From: Aliikangiella maris
GTDB lineage: Bacteria; Pseudomonadota; Gammaproteobacteria; Enterobacterales; Kangiellaceae
Assembly: GCF_040719265.1 (NCBI RefSeq)
Contig: NZ_JBFDAH010000017.1
Span: 1-64,000 of the forward strand
Direction: 5' to 3'
Length of the DNA: 64,000 nucleotides
The notes beneath the pieces were generated by a model, which made no database searches, had not been told where the DNA came from, and saw only the letters and a program-made list of their open reading frames with translations. The position numbers and the translations under genes were made by a program. Positions 33,476 through 42,601 of this stretch are shown here, piece after piece; positions within the stretch are counted from its first letter, which is position 1; every line of letters starts with the position of its first letter.

Positions 33476-33621
33476 TCCTGTTACCTTTATATTGGGTTTA
33501 GTTACCTATCGCGAGAAAATTATTCCCTTATCAAAGAGAGAACGGGTAAAGTTGGCGCATTTTAACAGATTAATATGGTAAAATTGCAATCAACGTTTTG
33601 AATATTACGATTATTGATTAA

Positions 33622-34476
33622 ATGCAGGCTTTATTTGTCGACCAACTGAGTGTGATTGATTTCGCATATTTTCACCCACAACGTGGTATTGTCGGCGAAA
33701 GCCTGATTCTCGATGTCGAATTACACGGCGAACTAAACGATGAAGGGATGTTATTTGACTTTTCATTTGTTAAAAAGCGTATTAAATCCTGTGTTGATAA
33801 CCTGGTAGACCACAAATTTTTGGTCGCAACTGGTGCTGCAAACATTAAAGTAACACCATCGCCTGAACAATTGGTTTTAGAATTGACTACTACTAATGGC
33901 GACTATATTGAGCATATTAGCCCTCAGCAAGCCGTTTATTTATTGGATAGTACCGAAGTCACTCCAGAAGCCATTATTCAAAGCATTCAGCCTGAAATAT
34001 TGAAAATTCTGCCTGATAATGTCACACAAATTAATTTAAGATTATCACCCGAAAAAATTGAACAAGACTATTATCATTACAGTCATGGCCTAAAAAAACA
34101 TTTTGGCGACTGCCAACGAATTGCTCATGGTCACCGCTCGAGGATTGAAGTGTTTATCGATAATAATTTTTCAGCGGATTATTCAAAATATATTGCACAG
34201 ATGTGGAGTGATATTTATCTTGCCACCAAAGAAGATATATTAACCAGTAAAATAATCAATGGCGCAGATTATTACATTTTCCAATACCATGCTAATCAAG
34301 GCATGTTTCAACTAACCATTCCGCAAAATAAATGTTATTTATTAGAAACAGATACAACGGTAGAGTTAATTGCAGATTTTTTAGCGCAACATATTAAGCA
34401 AAAAAACCCAAATGCAAAAGTTAAAGTCAAAGCATATGAAGGAGTTGATAAAGGCGCTATTGTGGTTTTGAATTAA
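33622..34476 (+). CDS. Tandem PTPS-like protein (6-carboxytetrahydropterin synthase family)
   Basis: 284 aa made of two pterin-synthase-like halves. The N-terminal half (residues about 1-130) has GMLFDFSFVKKRIKSCVDNL and a DHKFL segment like PTPS but no full zinc triad. The C-terminal half (about 145-284) keeps HYSHGLKKHFGDCQRIAHGH, with the zinc-ligand-like histidines. Single-domain relatives make 6-carboxytetrahydropterin for queuosine or pterins. Here catalysis, if any, would lie in the C-terminal half. It converges on the lipoprotein gene with a 20-bp overlap. Confidence 0.75.
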   Translation: MQALFVDQLSVIDFAYFHPQRGIVGESLILDVELHGELNDEGMLFDFSFVKKRIKSCVDNLVDHKFLVATGAANIKVTPSPEQLVLELTTTNGDYIEHISPQQAVYLLDSTEVTPEAIIQSIQPEILKILPDNVTQINLRLSPEKIEQDYYHYSHGLKKHFGDCQRIAHGHRSRIEVFIDNNFSADYSKYIAQMWSDIYLATKEDILTSKIINGADYYIFQYHANQGMFQLTIPQNKCYLLETDTTVELIADFLAQHIKQKNPNAKVKVKAYEGVDKGAIVVLN

Positions 34477-35017
34477 CCTCACGGTTACTTAATTCTTCTA
34501 AATCGTCTTCATTTAGCAATCGATTGACACAACTTTTGAATTGCACTTCTTTATCGTCGAAAAAGAAGTTGTAAATTTCAGTTTCATATTGATGCCCTAC
34601 TTTTAGCCGACCATAAATTATTGGGTTATGGCCTTGTCTGAGTAGTTGCAATATTTCTGTTGACTGTTGACGATCGAATAAAAATGCTGGTCCCCAGTAT
34701 TGCAATTCACCATGTGCCAGGCGCCGTTTAAATTCGGGCAAAAATTCTTTGCCATTTAATTCGATTTTAAAAACACTACCCTCTTCCAACTCAATATGCG
34801 AAGGCTCTCCAATAAAAATTTCTACTTCTGGATCGGCATCAAGATATTGCAAAGTAGAGGTGATATAAAAATAGCCAACATATTTTCGACCGATAAAACC
34901 GCCGGCAAATGGAAATGTCAGCACACAGTAATTCTCAGAACGATCATAACTGTAATCAGGAAAATCCCCACACGAAGTTAACAACAGCAAACTAATTGCT
35001 AATAATATTTTTTTCAT
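34457..35017 (-). CDS. Hypothetical lipoprotein
   Basis: 186 aa. Lipoprotein signal MKKILLAISLLLLTSC with lipobox LTSC, so it is probably anchored to the outer membrane. The rest is soluble, mixed alpha/beta (FYITSTLQYL, YGRLKVGHQYETEIYNFFF) with two extra cysteines. No family recognised. Its ATG overlaps the rluB stop by 4 bp, so it is co-translated with rluB. Confidence 0.75.
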   Translation of the reverse strand: MKKILLAISLLLLTSCGDFPDYSYDRSENYCVLTFPFAGGFIGRKYVGYFYITSTLQYLDADPEVEIFIGEPSHIELEEGSVFKIELNGKEFLPEFKRRLAHGELQYWGPAFLFDRQQSTEILQLLRQGHNPIIYGRLKVGHQYETEIYNFFFDDKEVQFKSCVNRLLNEDDLEELSNREVNSKPQ

Positions 35018-35841
35018 TTTTTATGAATTTTTCTTGCTTTCAACACTTTATTTTTTAATTTTTTTCGATTTGTTACAATCGGCTTTTTAGGCTGAACCGT
35101 TGGCTTTAACCCGACTAAATCTTCAAATAGTTTTAATTCTTCTGGTGGTAATGCCTGCCATCGTCCTTTGCGTAAGGTTCTTGGTAATAAAAACGGCCCA
35201 TATTGAATTCGATGTAATCGCGACACCTGAATATCAAAAGCTTCCCACAAACGTCTTACTTCGCGATTTTTTCCTTCGCGTAATGTAACATTATACCAAT
35301 GATTAGACCCTTCACCACCAGCATCTTCTATGCTTTCAAAGTGCGCCGGACCATCTTCAAGCTCAACGCCCTGTGTCAACTGTCGCAAAATTGCCTCAGT
35401 CACTTCACCTCTTACTCTCGCCGCATACTTTCTTAAAACCTGATGGGAAGGATGCATTAATCGGTTAGCTAATTCACCATCATTAGTAAAAAATAATAAG
35501 CCGCTCGTATTAATATCCAATCGCCCCACATTTAACCATCGACCATTACGAATAGTTGGCAAAGTATCAAATACCGAAGGTCGTCCTTCTGGGTCCTTGC
35601 GTGAGCAAATTTCACCTTCTGGCTTATGATACGCAAGCATTTGCCTTTGAAAGTCACTTTTTGCGGTAACCTGAATTAATTTTCCGTCGATCCGAATTTT
35701 ATCTTTTTCATTGGCTCTATCACCTAATTCAGCAATAGAACCATTAACACTCACCCGACCATCAGCAATCCAGCGCTCAGCTTCACGGCGAGAAGCTAAG
35801 CCCAGGTGAGCGATTATTTTTTGTAACTTTTCATCGACCAT
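35014..35841 (-). CDS. rluB: 23S rRNA pseudouridine(2605) synthase RluB
   Basis: 275 aa. S4 RNA-binding domain at residues about 4-60 (GLASRREAERWIADGRVSVN) and catalytic Asp in GRLDINTSGLLFFTNDG (about residue 112). A Lys/Arg-rich C-terminus (KPIVTNRKKLKNKVLK) binds RNA. RluB modifies U2605 in 23S rRNA. Upstream of the lipoprotein gene and downstream of scpB on the same strand. Confidence 0.93.
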   Translation of the reverse strand: MVDEKLQKIIAHLGLASRREAERWIADGRVSVNGSIAELGDRANEKDKIRIDGKLIQVTAKSDFQRQMLAYHKPEGEICSRKDPEGRPSVFDTLPTIRNGRWLNVGRLDINTSGLLFFTNDGELANRLMHPSHQVLRKYAARVRGEVTEAILRQLTQGVELEDGPAHFESIEDAGGEGSNHWYNVTLREGKNREVRRLWEAFDIQVSRLHRIQYGPFLLPRTLRKGRWQALPPEELKLFEDLVGLKPTVQPKKPIVTNRKKLKNKVLKARKIHKK

Positions 35842-36022
35842 TATTTACCCTTGTTACAGCTTTAAAGTTATTCGGCCTTTTTGACTCATATTTTAACACC
35901 ATGATTATCTTGTTGCCTCAATCATCTTGCTGCAAATATGCTCATGTGGCTGCTAAATATTTACACCATCTTTTGGGCTAAAAATATCATTGATATTGAT
36001 TTTTCTTATGTATCTAATCAAT

Positions 36023-37099
36023 CTATTGTTTAGCAGGATCTGCAACTTCACTTTGATTGTCTGTATCCGCTTCAGTTACCAAAACAGCTTGCTCTGTTTC
36101 AGAGTCTGTTTCTTTAGTCTCTTCCGATGAGTGGTTGCCAGCATTATCAATGCTTGCTGCTTGAGACTCTTCGCTATTTTCAGCTTTTTCTGAAGAGCCA
36201 GGCTTGCCAAAATCATCTCGTAAAAAATCAGGATTAACTGGCTTTATTTCAGCGAGATCATTATCAATTTCATCAAGAAAACTAGTTTCCTCTTGCGCTT
36301 CATTCTCCTGCACTTGCGCTTCATTGTCTTCGCTAATTTGCTGTGCGCTTATTTCAGATTGCTCGCCCAACTCCTGGTTGTCTGGCTGATTATCCAGCAC
36401 CTCACTAACATCATTAGAGTGACTTTCACCTTTTGACAAATCAGTTGTCGAATTCTCGACATCAGATAATTTATCAGCGTCTTCATCTTGTTTATTTATC
36501 GAATCGGCAGACGGTTGAGTATTTTCGCTGCCAGGTTCAGATAAATCTAATTCAGGACTTAAATCCTCTAAATCACGAATTTCAGCCAAAGATGGCAAAT
36601 CTTCCAGACTCTTCATATTGAAATAATCGAGAAACTGTTTTGTTGTTGCATAAAGTGATGGTCTTCCAGGCACATCTCGATGCCCAACAATTCGAATCCA
36701 TTCACGCTCCAACATGGTTTTAATAATCGTAGAACTGACACTCACCCCGCGTACCTCTTCTATTTCTGCACGCGTCACAGGTTGTCGATAGGCAATCAAA
36801 GCCAAGGTTTCTAAATAAGCTCTCGAGTATTTCGCTGGTTTTTCTTCCCACAGGCGGCCTAGCCATTCGGCATAGTCTTGTCGAGCCTGATAACGATAGC
36901 CCGATGCAATTTCTTTTAGCTCTACACCACGTCCTTCACATTCTTGCTGTAATTTTGTCAGTGCATCTTTAATTCGAGCTGCCGCTGGCATTTCTTCATC
37001 TTCAAATAATTTAGTCAACTGCTCAATTGACATAGGTTTACCAACCGCCATTAAAGCAGCTTCAATTATATTTTTTAATTTGTCGTCAGCAATACTCAT
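36023..37099 (-). CDS. scpB: ScpB, condensin complex subunit, with long acidic tail
   Basis: 358 aa. The conserved winged-helix region is residues about 8-185 (LAYRQPVTRAEIEEVRGVSV type motif at about 105-125). The C-terminal 165 residues are low-complexity, rich in Glu, Asp, Ser, Gln and Asn, with no fold. E. coli-type MukE is unrelated; typical ScpB is about 180-200 aa. ScpB binds ScpA and the Smc ring in chromosome compaction. It follows scpA. Confidence 0.92.
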   Translation of the reverse strand: MSIADDKLKNIIEAALMAVGKPMSIEQLTKLFEDEEMPAAARIKDALTKLQQECEGRGVELKEIASGYRYQARQDYAEWLGRLWEEKPAKYSRAYLETLALIAYRQPVTRAEIEEVRGVSVSSTIIKTMLEREWIRIVGHRDVPGRPSLYATTKQFLDYFNMKSLEDLPSLAEIRDLEDLSPELDLSEPGSENTQPSADSINKQDEDADKLSDVENSTTDLSKGESHSNDVSEVLDNQPDNQELGEQSEISAQQISEDNEAQVQENEAQEETSFLDEIDNDLAEIKPVNPDFLRDDFGKPGSSEKAENSEESQAASIDNAGNHSSEETKETDSETEQAVLVTEADTDNQSEVADPAKQ

Positions 37100-37246
37100 C
37101 GATCAGATACTTTATTTTTTACATTTAATATTTTAACTAGTTCTGTTAAGTTTAGATTGAATCTATTCAATACATTTTATTCTGTCTATTTTATTCAATT
37201 CAGCACGAATTATAGTATTCGTTATTGTGTTAGCTATTGTATTTAC

Positions 37247-38134
37247 TTAGTGTATTTTGGCACGCACGTGAATTGGCGAAAAAGGTTCACTTTGTACCAA
37301 TTCAATCATCGCTTCCTTAGTTAATTCCATTACGGCTAAAAACGTAACGACAATCCCCATTCGACCTTCTTCATAATTAAACAATGAAGCAAAATCAGTA
37401 AAGTTTTCGGCTGACAATATTGCTAAAACATTACCCATTTTCTCACGTATCGATAATGTTTCTTTTTGAATATGGTGGTGAGTAAACATTTCTGCACGCA
37501 CAAAAACATCTTTTAATGCCATCATTAAGTCCTGCATGCTTACGGTCGGAAGTGGTCGGTCGATATGCAATTCGGGCGGTTCAATACTAATTTGGTGAAT
37601 ATCTCGCTCAATACGCGGTAATTCATCAATATCCATTGCAGCTTTTTTAAAGCGTTCATATTCTTGCAGTCGGCGAATCAAATCAGCACGAGGGTCATCT
37701 TCTTCTTCTTCTACTTTTGGGCGCGGCAGTAGTACACGGCTCTTAATTTCTGCCAGCATGGCAGCCATTACCAGATATTCTGCTGCCAGCTCCAAATTAA
37801 CAGATTTCATAATTTCGACATATTCCATATATTGCTCAGTGATATGTGCAATAGGAATATTGAGAATATCAACATTTTGGCGCTTAATCAGATATAACAG
37901 TAAATCTAAAGGTCCTTCAAATGCCTCTAAAAAGACTTCTAACGCATCAGGCGGGATATAAAGATCTTTAGGAACATCAACAACAGGTACACCGCCGACT
38001 ACAGCAAAATGCATTTCTTCCTGTTGTTGAATTTCAGTAGAGAGCAAAGATTTTTGCTCTCCACCTGCTGGTGATAGTGGCTCAGTTTGCGGTTGCGCTT
38101 CAGATACCTGTGTTGTTACGTCAGATTCACTCAT
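37247..38134 (-). CDS. scpA: ScpA, segregation and condensation protein A
   Basis: 295 aa kleisin. Core begins near residue 62 (VFLEAFEGPLDLLLYLIKRQ), then NVDILNIPIAHITEQYMEY and EYLVMAAMLAEIKSRVLLP. It bridges the heads of Smc. An N-terminal extension (residues 1-55) is Gln/Glu-rich. Together with ScpB it shows the organism uses Smc-ScpAB, not MukBEF. Confidence 0.94.
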   Translation of the reverse strand: MSESDVTTQVSEAQPQTEPLSPAGGEQKSLLSTEIQQQEEMHFAVVGGVPVVDVPKDLYIPPDALEVFLEAFEGPLDLLLYLIKRQNVDILNIPIAHITEQYMEYVEIMKSVNLELAAEYLVMAAMLAEIKSRVLLPRPKVEEEEDDPRADLIRRLQEYERFKKAAMDIDELPRIERDIHQISIEPPELHIDRPLPTVSMQDLMMALKDVFVRAEMFTHHHIQKETLSIREKMGNVLAILSAENFTDFASLFNYEEGRMGIVVTFLAVMELTKEAMIELVQSEPFSPIHVRAKIH

Positions 38135-38187
38135 TAATATTTTAATACACTCTAATCTTAGCGATACTCACCAGTTTAATCGATAAA

Positions 38188-39420
38188 CTAGCGATACGCT
38201 AACCCCATCACTTGTCTGACATCATCCATTGTCTCTTTTGCTACATCACGGGCTTTTTCCGAACCTTCTGCAACAATTGCTCTAACCATTTCGGGGTTTT
38301 CTTCAAATTCGCGCGCTTTTTCTCTGAACTCACCAGTTTCTTTCACAACACAATCGACCAATGGCTGTTTACATTCCAAACAACCAATGCCAGCGGTAGT
38401 ACAACCTTTTCTGACCCACTGCTTAACATCGTCAGGTGAGTAAACTTCATGTAGTTGCCATACGGGACAATTATCGGGGTTTCCGGGATCACTTAGCCTG
38501 ACCCGCGCCGGATCGGTTTGCATTCGCTTGATTTTACTCTCAACCGAATCGGGTGCTTCACGCATTTCAATGGTGTTATTATAAGATTTAGACATTTTAT
38601 TCCCATCTAAACCGGGCATTTTGGAAACAGGTGTCAATAATGCCTGTGGTTCGGGTAGTATTATTTTCCCCCCCCCTTCAATGTAGCCAATTAATCGCTC
38701 TTTATCACCAATAGAAATTGATGCATTGCCTTCAACCAGCGCCTGAGCTTTTGCCAATGATTCTTCATTACCTTCCTGCACATAATCACGACGCAGTTGG
38801 TTATATAATTTGGCGTTCTTTTTACCCAGTTTTTTGATTGCTGCTTCAGCTTTTTCCTCAAACCCAGGTTCTTTCCCATAAGTATGATTAAAGCGACGTG
38901 CAATTTCTCGAGACATCTCAACATGAGGCACTTGATCTGCGCCAACAGGTACAGCTCCAGCCTTGTAGACTAGAATATCCGCAGCTTGAAGCAACGGATA
39001 ACCTAAAAAGCCATAAGTACTGAGATCGCGATCTTTCAGCTTATCCTGCTGCTCTTTATAAGTGGGAACCCGCTCCAACCAGCTCAGTGGTGTTAACATA
39101 GACAGCAGCAAATGCAATTCGGCATGTTCGGGCACCTTTGATTGAATAAATAAGGTTGCTGAACCGGGATTAATCCCTGCCGCCAACCAATCAATCACCA
39201 TATCCCACACCGATTGCTCGATGATCTCTGGATTTTCGTAGTGCGTTGTTAAAACATGCCAGTCAACCACGCAAAAAAAGCACTCATGTTCGTGCTGCAA
39301 TTTTGCCCAGTTTTTTAATACGCCATGATAATGCCCCAGATGAAGTCTGCCAGATGGTCGCATTCCTGATAAAACGCGCTGATTCTGTCGGCTTATACCA
39401 CTCAAACCCATTTTCTCCAA
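38188..39420 (-). CDS. trpS: Tryptophanyl-tRNA synthetase
   Basis: 410 aa class I synthetase charging tRNA-Trp. HIGH-type motif HLGHYHG (about residues 27-33) follows SGMRPSGRL; KMSKS is in GNKMSKSYNN (about 278). The protein is about 75 residues longer than the E. coli form, with the extra C-terminal region holding a Cys pair (GIGCLECKQPLVDC), seen in the longer TrpRS group. Co-directional with scpA, 53 bp upstream of it. Confidence 0.93.
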   Translation of the reverse strand: MEKMGLSGISRQNQRVLSGMRPSGRLHLGHYHGVLKNWAKLQHEHECFFCVVDWHVLTTHYENPEIIEQSVWDMVIDWLAAGINPGSATLFIQSKVPEHAELHLLLSMLTPLSWLERVPTYKEQQDKLKDRDLSTYGFLGYPLLQAADILVYKAGAVPVGADQVPHVEMSREIARRFNHTYGKEPGFEEKAEAAIKKLGKKNAKLYNQLRRDYVQEGNEESLAKAQALVEGNASISIGDKERLIGYIEGGGKIILPEPQALLTPVSKMPGLDGNKMSKSYNNTIEMREAPDSVESKIKRMQTDPARVRLSDPGNPDNCPVWQLHEVYSPDDVKQWVRKGCTTAGIGCLECKQPLVDCVVKETGEFREKAREFEENPEMVRAIVAEGSEKARDVAKETMDDVRQVMGLAYR

Positions 39421-39576
39421 AATTGAATGTATTAGAAGGTAAGCCGAGCATTATACCCAAGCCGACGCAAAATGGTTAACACTAAATTGAAAGTTATCGG
39501 GATAAATCCGTTACACTGGGTTTCATAACTAAATAGCATTTGACCCTCCAGTCTCGTGCCATTAATGTTTGGCCTT

Positions 39577-39642
39577 ATGAATAAAATTCAACAGTCATTT
39601 TTTTATTTTGCCAACTTTAGCCCCTGTTTTCAGGAGGTTTGA
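39577..39642 (+). CDS. pheL: Phenylalanine leader peptide (PheL)
   Basis: 21 codons from ATG 39577 to TGA 39640. Residues 8-18 read FFYFANFSPCF: five Phe and one Tyr in eleven residues. A ribosome short of Phe-tRNA would stall here. The stop codon overlaps the antiterminator segment (39633-39640), as expected of a classic attenuation leader. Shine-Dalgarno is weak. Too short for ordinary gene callers. Confidence 0.88.
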   Translation: MNKIQQSFFYFANFSPCFQEV

Positions 39643-39698
39643 CTGTTACCCTAAGAAAAATATGCAGTAAAACCTCCCCAAGCGGGAGGTTTTTTTTT
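39633..39698 (+). promoter_or_regulatory. Phe attenuator (antiterminator/terminator switch)
   Basis: Segment 2, GGAGGTTT (39633-39640), can pair with segment 3, AAACCTCC (39670-39677). Segment 3 can instead pair with segment 4, GGGAGGTTT (39684-39692). The 3:4 hairpin followed by T9 is a Rho-independent terminator. Stalling at Phe codons frees segment 2 and lets the antiterminator form; full translation of the leader covers segment 2 and permits termination. Confidence 0.88.
39669..39698 (+). terminator. Attenuator terminator before pheA
   Basis: AAAACCTCCC, loop CAAGC, GGGAGGTTTT, then a run of T to 39698. It ends 27 bp before the pheA start codon. Confidence 0.9.
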
Positions 39699-39725
39699 GG
39701 GTGTTGGGATAAACTAGGAACCATC

Positions 39726-41852
39726 ATGACAGACGAGCAAGACAATATGAAGCAATCTGAAGCCCCTTTATCGCTGGACAAAATTCGCGTTGAAATCAGT
39801 GATCTTGATAATAAATTATTAGAATTATTTGCCTACCGACGAGAACTCAGCCGAGCAGTCGCTATTAATAAAGCCTCAGACCTCCGCCCTGTACGCGATC
39901 AACAACGAGAGCAACAGCTATTAGACATGCTGATTGAAAAAGGCAGCCAAAGTGGACTCGATTCACATTATGTCACCACTTTATTTCACGCCATTATTGA
40001 AGATTCTATTGCAGTACAGCGTGATTATTTACAAGCACAGTCTAATCCGCAAGTTGATAATGACAAACTAAAAACCATCGCCGTTTTAGGTGGACAAGGT
40101 TCCTATTCTTATCTGGCAGCCAAGAAGCACTTTAATCAAAGCCATAATGCTTATCAGGGATTTAACAGTTTTGAAAAGGTGTTAAAAAGTATTGAAGAGG
40201 GAAAAACTGACTATGGCGTGATTCCAATTGAAAATACAACATCTGGCGGTATTACTGAAGTCTATGATCTGTTACTCGATTCAAACCTGTCAATTATTGG
40301 CGAAGAAAAATACCCAATCAATCATTGCCTTGTTACCAAAAGTGGCACTCAATTGAGAGATGTTAGCACCATACTCGCTCATCCTGAAGCAAGTCGACAA
40401 TGTAACAAAAACCTGCCTAAACTGGTTTCTGCCCAAGTGAAACTGGTCACCAGTACCGCAGAAGCACTTGAATTGGTTAAAAACGATAAATCTGGCAATC
40501 TGGCAGCCATTGCAAGCCGAGAATCAGCAGAGCAGTTTAATCTGGAAGTATTGCTTACCAATATCGCTAATCTCAAAGAAAACACCACCCGCTTTTTAGT
40601 TGTCACTCGAGAGGCACAAAAGGTCTCACAACAGATTACTTGCAAGACATCAGTTGCACTATCTACTGGCCAAAAGCCGGGCTCTTTAGCGGAAGTATTG
40701 TTAGTATTTCGAGATGCAGATTTGCCTCTTAGCAAACTTGAGTCGCGCCCAATTGCGGGTAAACCCTGGGAACAAATGTTTTATATTGATTTCGAGGGAA
40801 ATATTGCAGATCCAACAGTGAGCGAAGCTTTACAGGAAATCTCTAAGCTGTGTCGTTTTCTTAAAGTGCTTGGTAGTTATCCTACTGAAGATGTGGCAGC
40901 AACCAAAGTATCAACCAGTGCATTGAGTAAAGCTAAAGTTGCCAATATATCACCTGACCTCCTACAGACTTCAGACAGCGCTCAATTTAACTCGCTCGCA
41001 GGACAACCCTCAGCAGATAATTCTTCTAGTGATAAAGCAACGAAGACTGAGGTGAAAAAGCGTAAAAGTTATCATCTGGCCAGTCGAGAACATAAAGCAG
41101 AAGATACAATCATTGAAGTTAAAGGCGTTAAAATTGGCGGTGATAGCTTTACCGTGTTAGCAGGCCCATGTGCAGTTGAATCGAAAGAACAAATTATGGC
41201 CTGCGCAAAACATGCTAAAGAAACGGGCGTCGATATATTGCGCGGAGGATGCTTTAAGCCAAGAACATCACCATATAGCTTTCAAGGACTAGGCTTTGAA
41301 GGCTTGGATTACATGCAACAAGCAGGTGAAAAATATCAACTGCCAATTATCACGGAAGTGATGAATACCGAAGATGTCAAAGCCGTAGCAGAACAAGCCG
41401 ATATGCTACAAATCGGAGCACGCAACATGCAAAACTTTGCTTTGTTAAAAGCGGTTGGACAAGTTAATCGACCAGTTATGCTAAAACGCGGTTTGATGGC
41501 ATCTATTGAGGAGCTGCTTAATGCCGCAGAATATATTTTATCGCAAGGTAATATGCAGGTTTTTCTTTGTGAGCGAGGAATCAGAACATTTGAAACTGCA
41601 ACACGCAATACATTAGATCTCAGTGCAATTCCTTTAATCAGACAGCTTTCACACTTACCTATTATTGTCGATCCGTCACATGCGGTTGGCAAAAGAGACC
41701 TGGTGATTCCAATGGCAAAAGCAGCTAAAGCGGTTGGTGCTAATGGCATTATGGTTGAGTTTCATCCAAATCCTGAAGAGGCACTGAGTGATGGTCCACA
41801 AGCGCTACACATTCCTGAATTTGCGCAGATGATGCATGAGTTATTTCGTTGA
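39726..41852 (+). CDS. pheA: Fused chorismate mutase-prephenate dehydratase-ACT-DAHP synthase
   Basis: 708 aa in one uninterrupted frame. Residues about 18-108: AroQ-type chorismate mutase (RVEISDLDNKLLELFAYRRE). About 117-295: prephenate dehydratase, with PIENTTSGG and the catalytic TTR motif (287-289). About 307-384: ACT domain with Phe-binding ESRP (339-342). About 385-462: Ser/Lys-rich linker. About 463-708: type I-beta DAHP synthase with LAGPCAVES, RGGCFKPRTSPYSF, QIGARNMQNF and DPSHAVGKRDLV. It thus joins the first shikimate-pathway step to the two committed Phe steps. Start 39726 has AGGA upstream. Governed by the Phe attenuator. CM-PDT-ACT alone is the usual PheA. Confidence 0.92.
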   Translation: MTDEQDNMKQSEAPLSLDKIRVEISDLDNKLLELFAYRRELSRAVAINKASDLRPVRDQQREQQLLDMLIEKGSQSGLDSHYVTTLFHAIIEDSIAVQRDYLQAQSNPQVDNDKLKTIAVLGGQGSYSYLAAKKHFNQSHNAYQGFNSFEKVLKSIEEGKTDYGVIPIENTTSGGITEVYDLLLDSNLSIIGEEKYPINHCLVTKSGTQLRDVSTILAHPEASRQCNKNLPKLVSAQVKLVTSTAEALELVKNDKSGNLAAIASRESAEQFNLEVLLTNIANLKENTTRFLVVTREAQKVSQQITCKTSVALSTGQKPGSLAEVLLVFRDADLPLSKLESRPIAGKPWEQMFYIDFEGNIADPTVSEALQEISKLCRFLKVLGSYPTEDVAATKVSTSALSKAKVANISPDLLQTSDSAQFNSLAGQPSADNSSSDKATKTEVKKRKSYHLASREHKAEDTIIEVKGVKIGGDSFTVLAGPCAVESKEQIMACAKHAKETGVDILRGGCFKPRTSPYSFQGLGFEGLDYMQQAGEKYQLPIITEVMNTEDVKAVAEQADMLQIGARNMQNFALLKAVGQVNRPVMLKRGLMASIEELLNAAEYILSQGNMQVFLCERGIRTFETATRNTLDLSAIPLIRQLSHLPIIVDPSHAVGKRDLVIPMAKAAKAVGANGIMVEFHPNPEEALSDGPQALHIPEFAQMMHELFR

Positions 41853-41978
41853 TTCAAAGCATTGAATTCAGTTTAAATGCGACAATTTTAATCAAGATAC
41901 CAAAAAATAAGCGATGAGGGAGTCGCCAAATTTTGCTAGACTCCCCTTTTCGCAATTTTAGTGACTAATTAACACTCA

Positions 41979-42497
41979 ATGGCTAAAAGCAATACGAAAG
42001 CAACCTCCTCCTCATCCAGTCAAACTAAAATCACAGTGCAACTGGCTTCTTTTTTTAAGCGCTTAATTGCTTGGGTTTATGACTTATTAGGTGGTCTGGC
42101 AGTATTCATATTAGCGCTCACAGCTGGTCTAGCTTTAATTAATCTTATTGCGATACCATTTAATGTTGATGGTGAACAGCTTTCCTTAATGATCAGTCAA
42201 AACCCATTATGGTCGGTCTATTTATTACTGTGCGTTCAATATTATTATGTGTGGTGCTGGGTTAAAGGGGGACAAACGGTTGGAATGCGAGCCTGGCGAC
42301 TGAAAGTCTGCAAGCCTGATGGTCAATTACTGGATTGGAAAGAAGGTTATTTGCGTTCTTTAGCTTCCTTGGGCGGAATTGGCACAATTTGGGCCCTAAT
42401 TGATAAAGATAAACGCGGATTACAAGATCTGGTGTGTAATAGTCGAGTTATTCAACTCCCAAAAAACTTACCAACTGAGAAAAAACCATTAATTTGA
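41979..42497 (+). CDS. RDD family membrane protein
   Basis: 172 aa. RDD-type motif FFKRLIAWVYDLLGGLAVFI (residues about 24-43, Arg and Asp), with three hydrophobic segments and the conserved GQTVGMRAWRLKV (about 104-116). RDD proteins are inner-membrane proteins of unknown or ion-transport function. Between pheA and the LOG-family gene on the same strand. Confidence 0.88.
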   Translation: MAKSNTKATSSSSSQTKITVQLASFFKRLIAWVYDLLGGLAVFILALTAGLALINLIAIPFNVDGEQLSLMISQNPLWSVYLLLCVQYYYVWCWVKGGQTVGMRAWRLKVCKPDGQLLDWKEGYLRSLASLGGIGTIWALIDKDKRGLQDLVCNSRVIQLPKNLPTEKKPLI

Positions 42498-42601
42498 TAA
42501 TTGTGGCACTAGTTTTTTGACAGGGAATAACTTGCACTTACGGACACCAGAGTGAATAATGTGTTTATCAATCGCTCATCTTTTTATATCTATTTTAATT
42601 C

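Noticed and set aside
38667..38677. C-run (eight to ten Cs) in trpS
   Set aside because: The trpS frame continues normally across it with conserved sequence on both sides, so no frameshift is implied.
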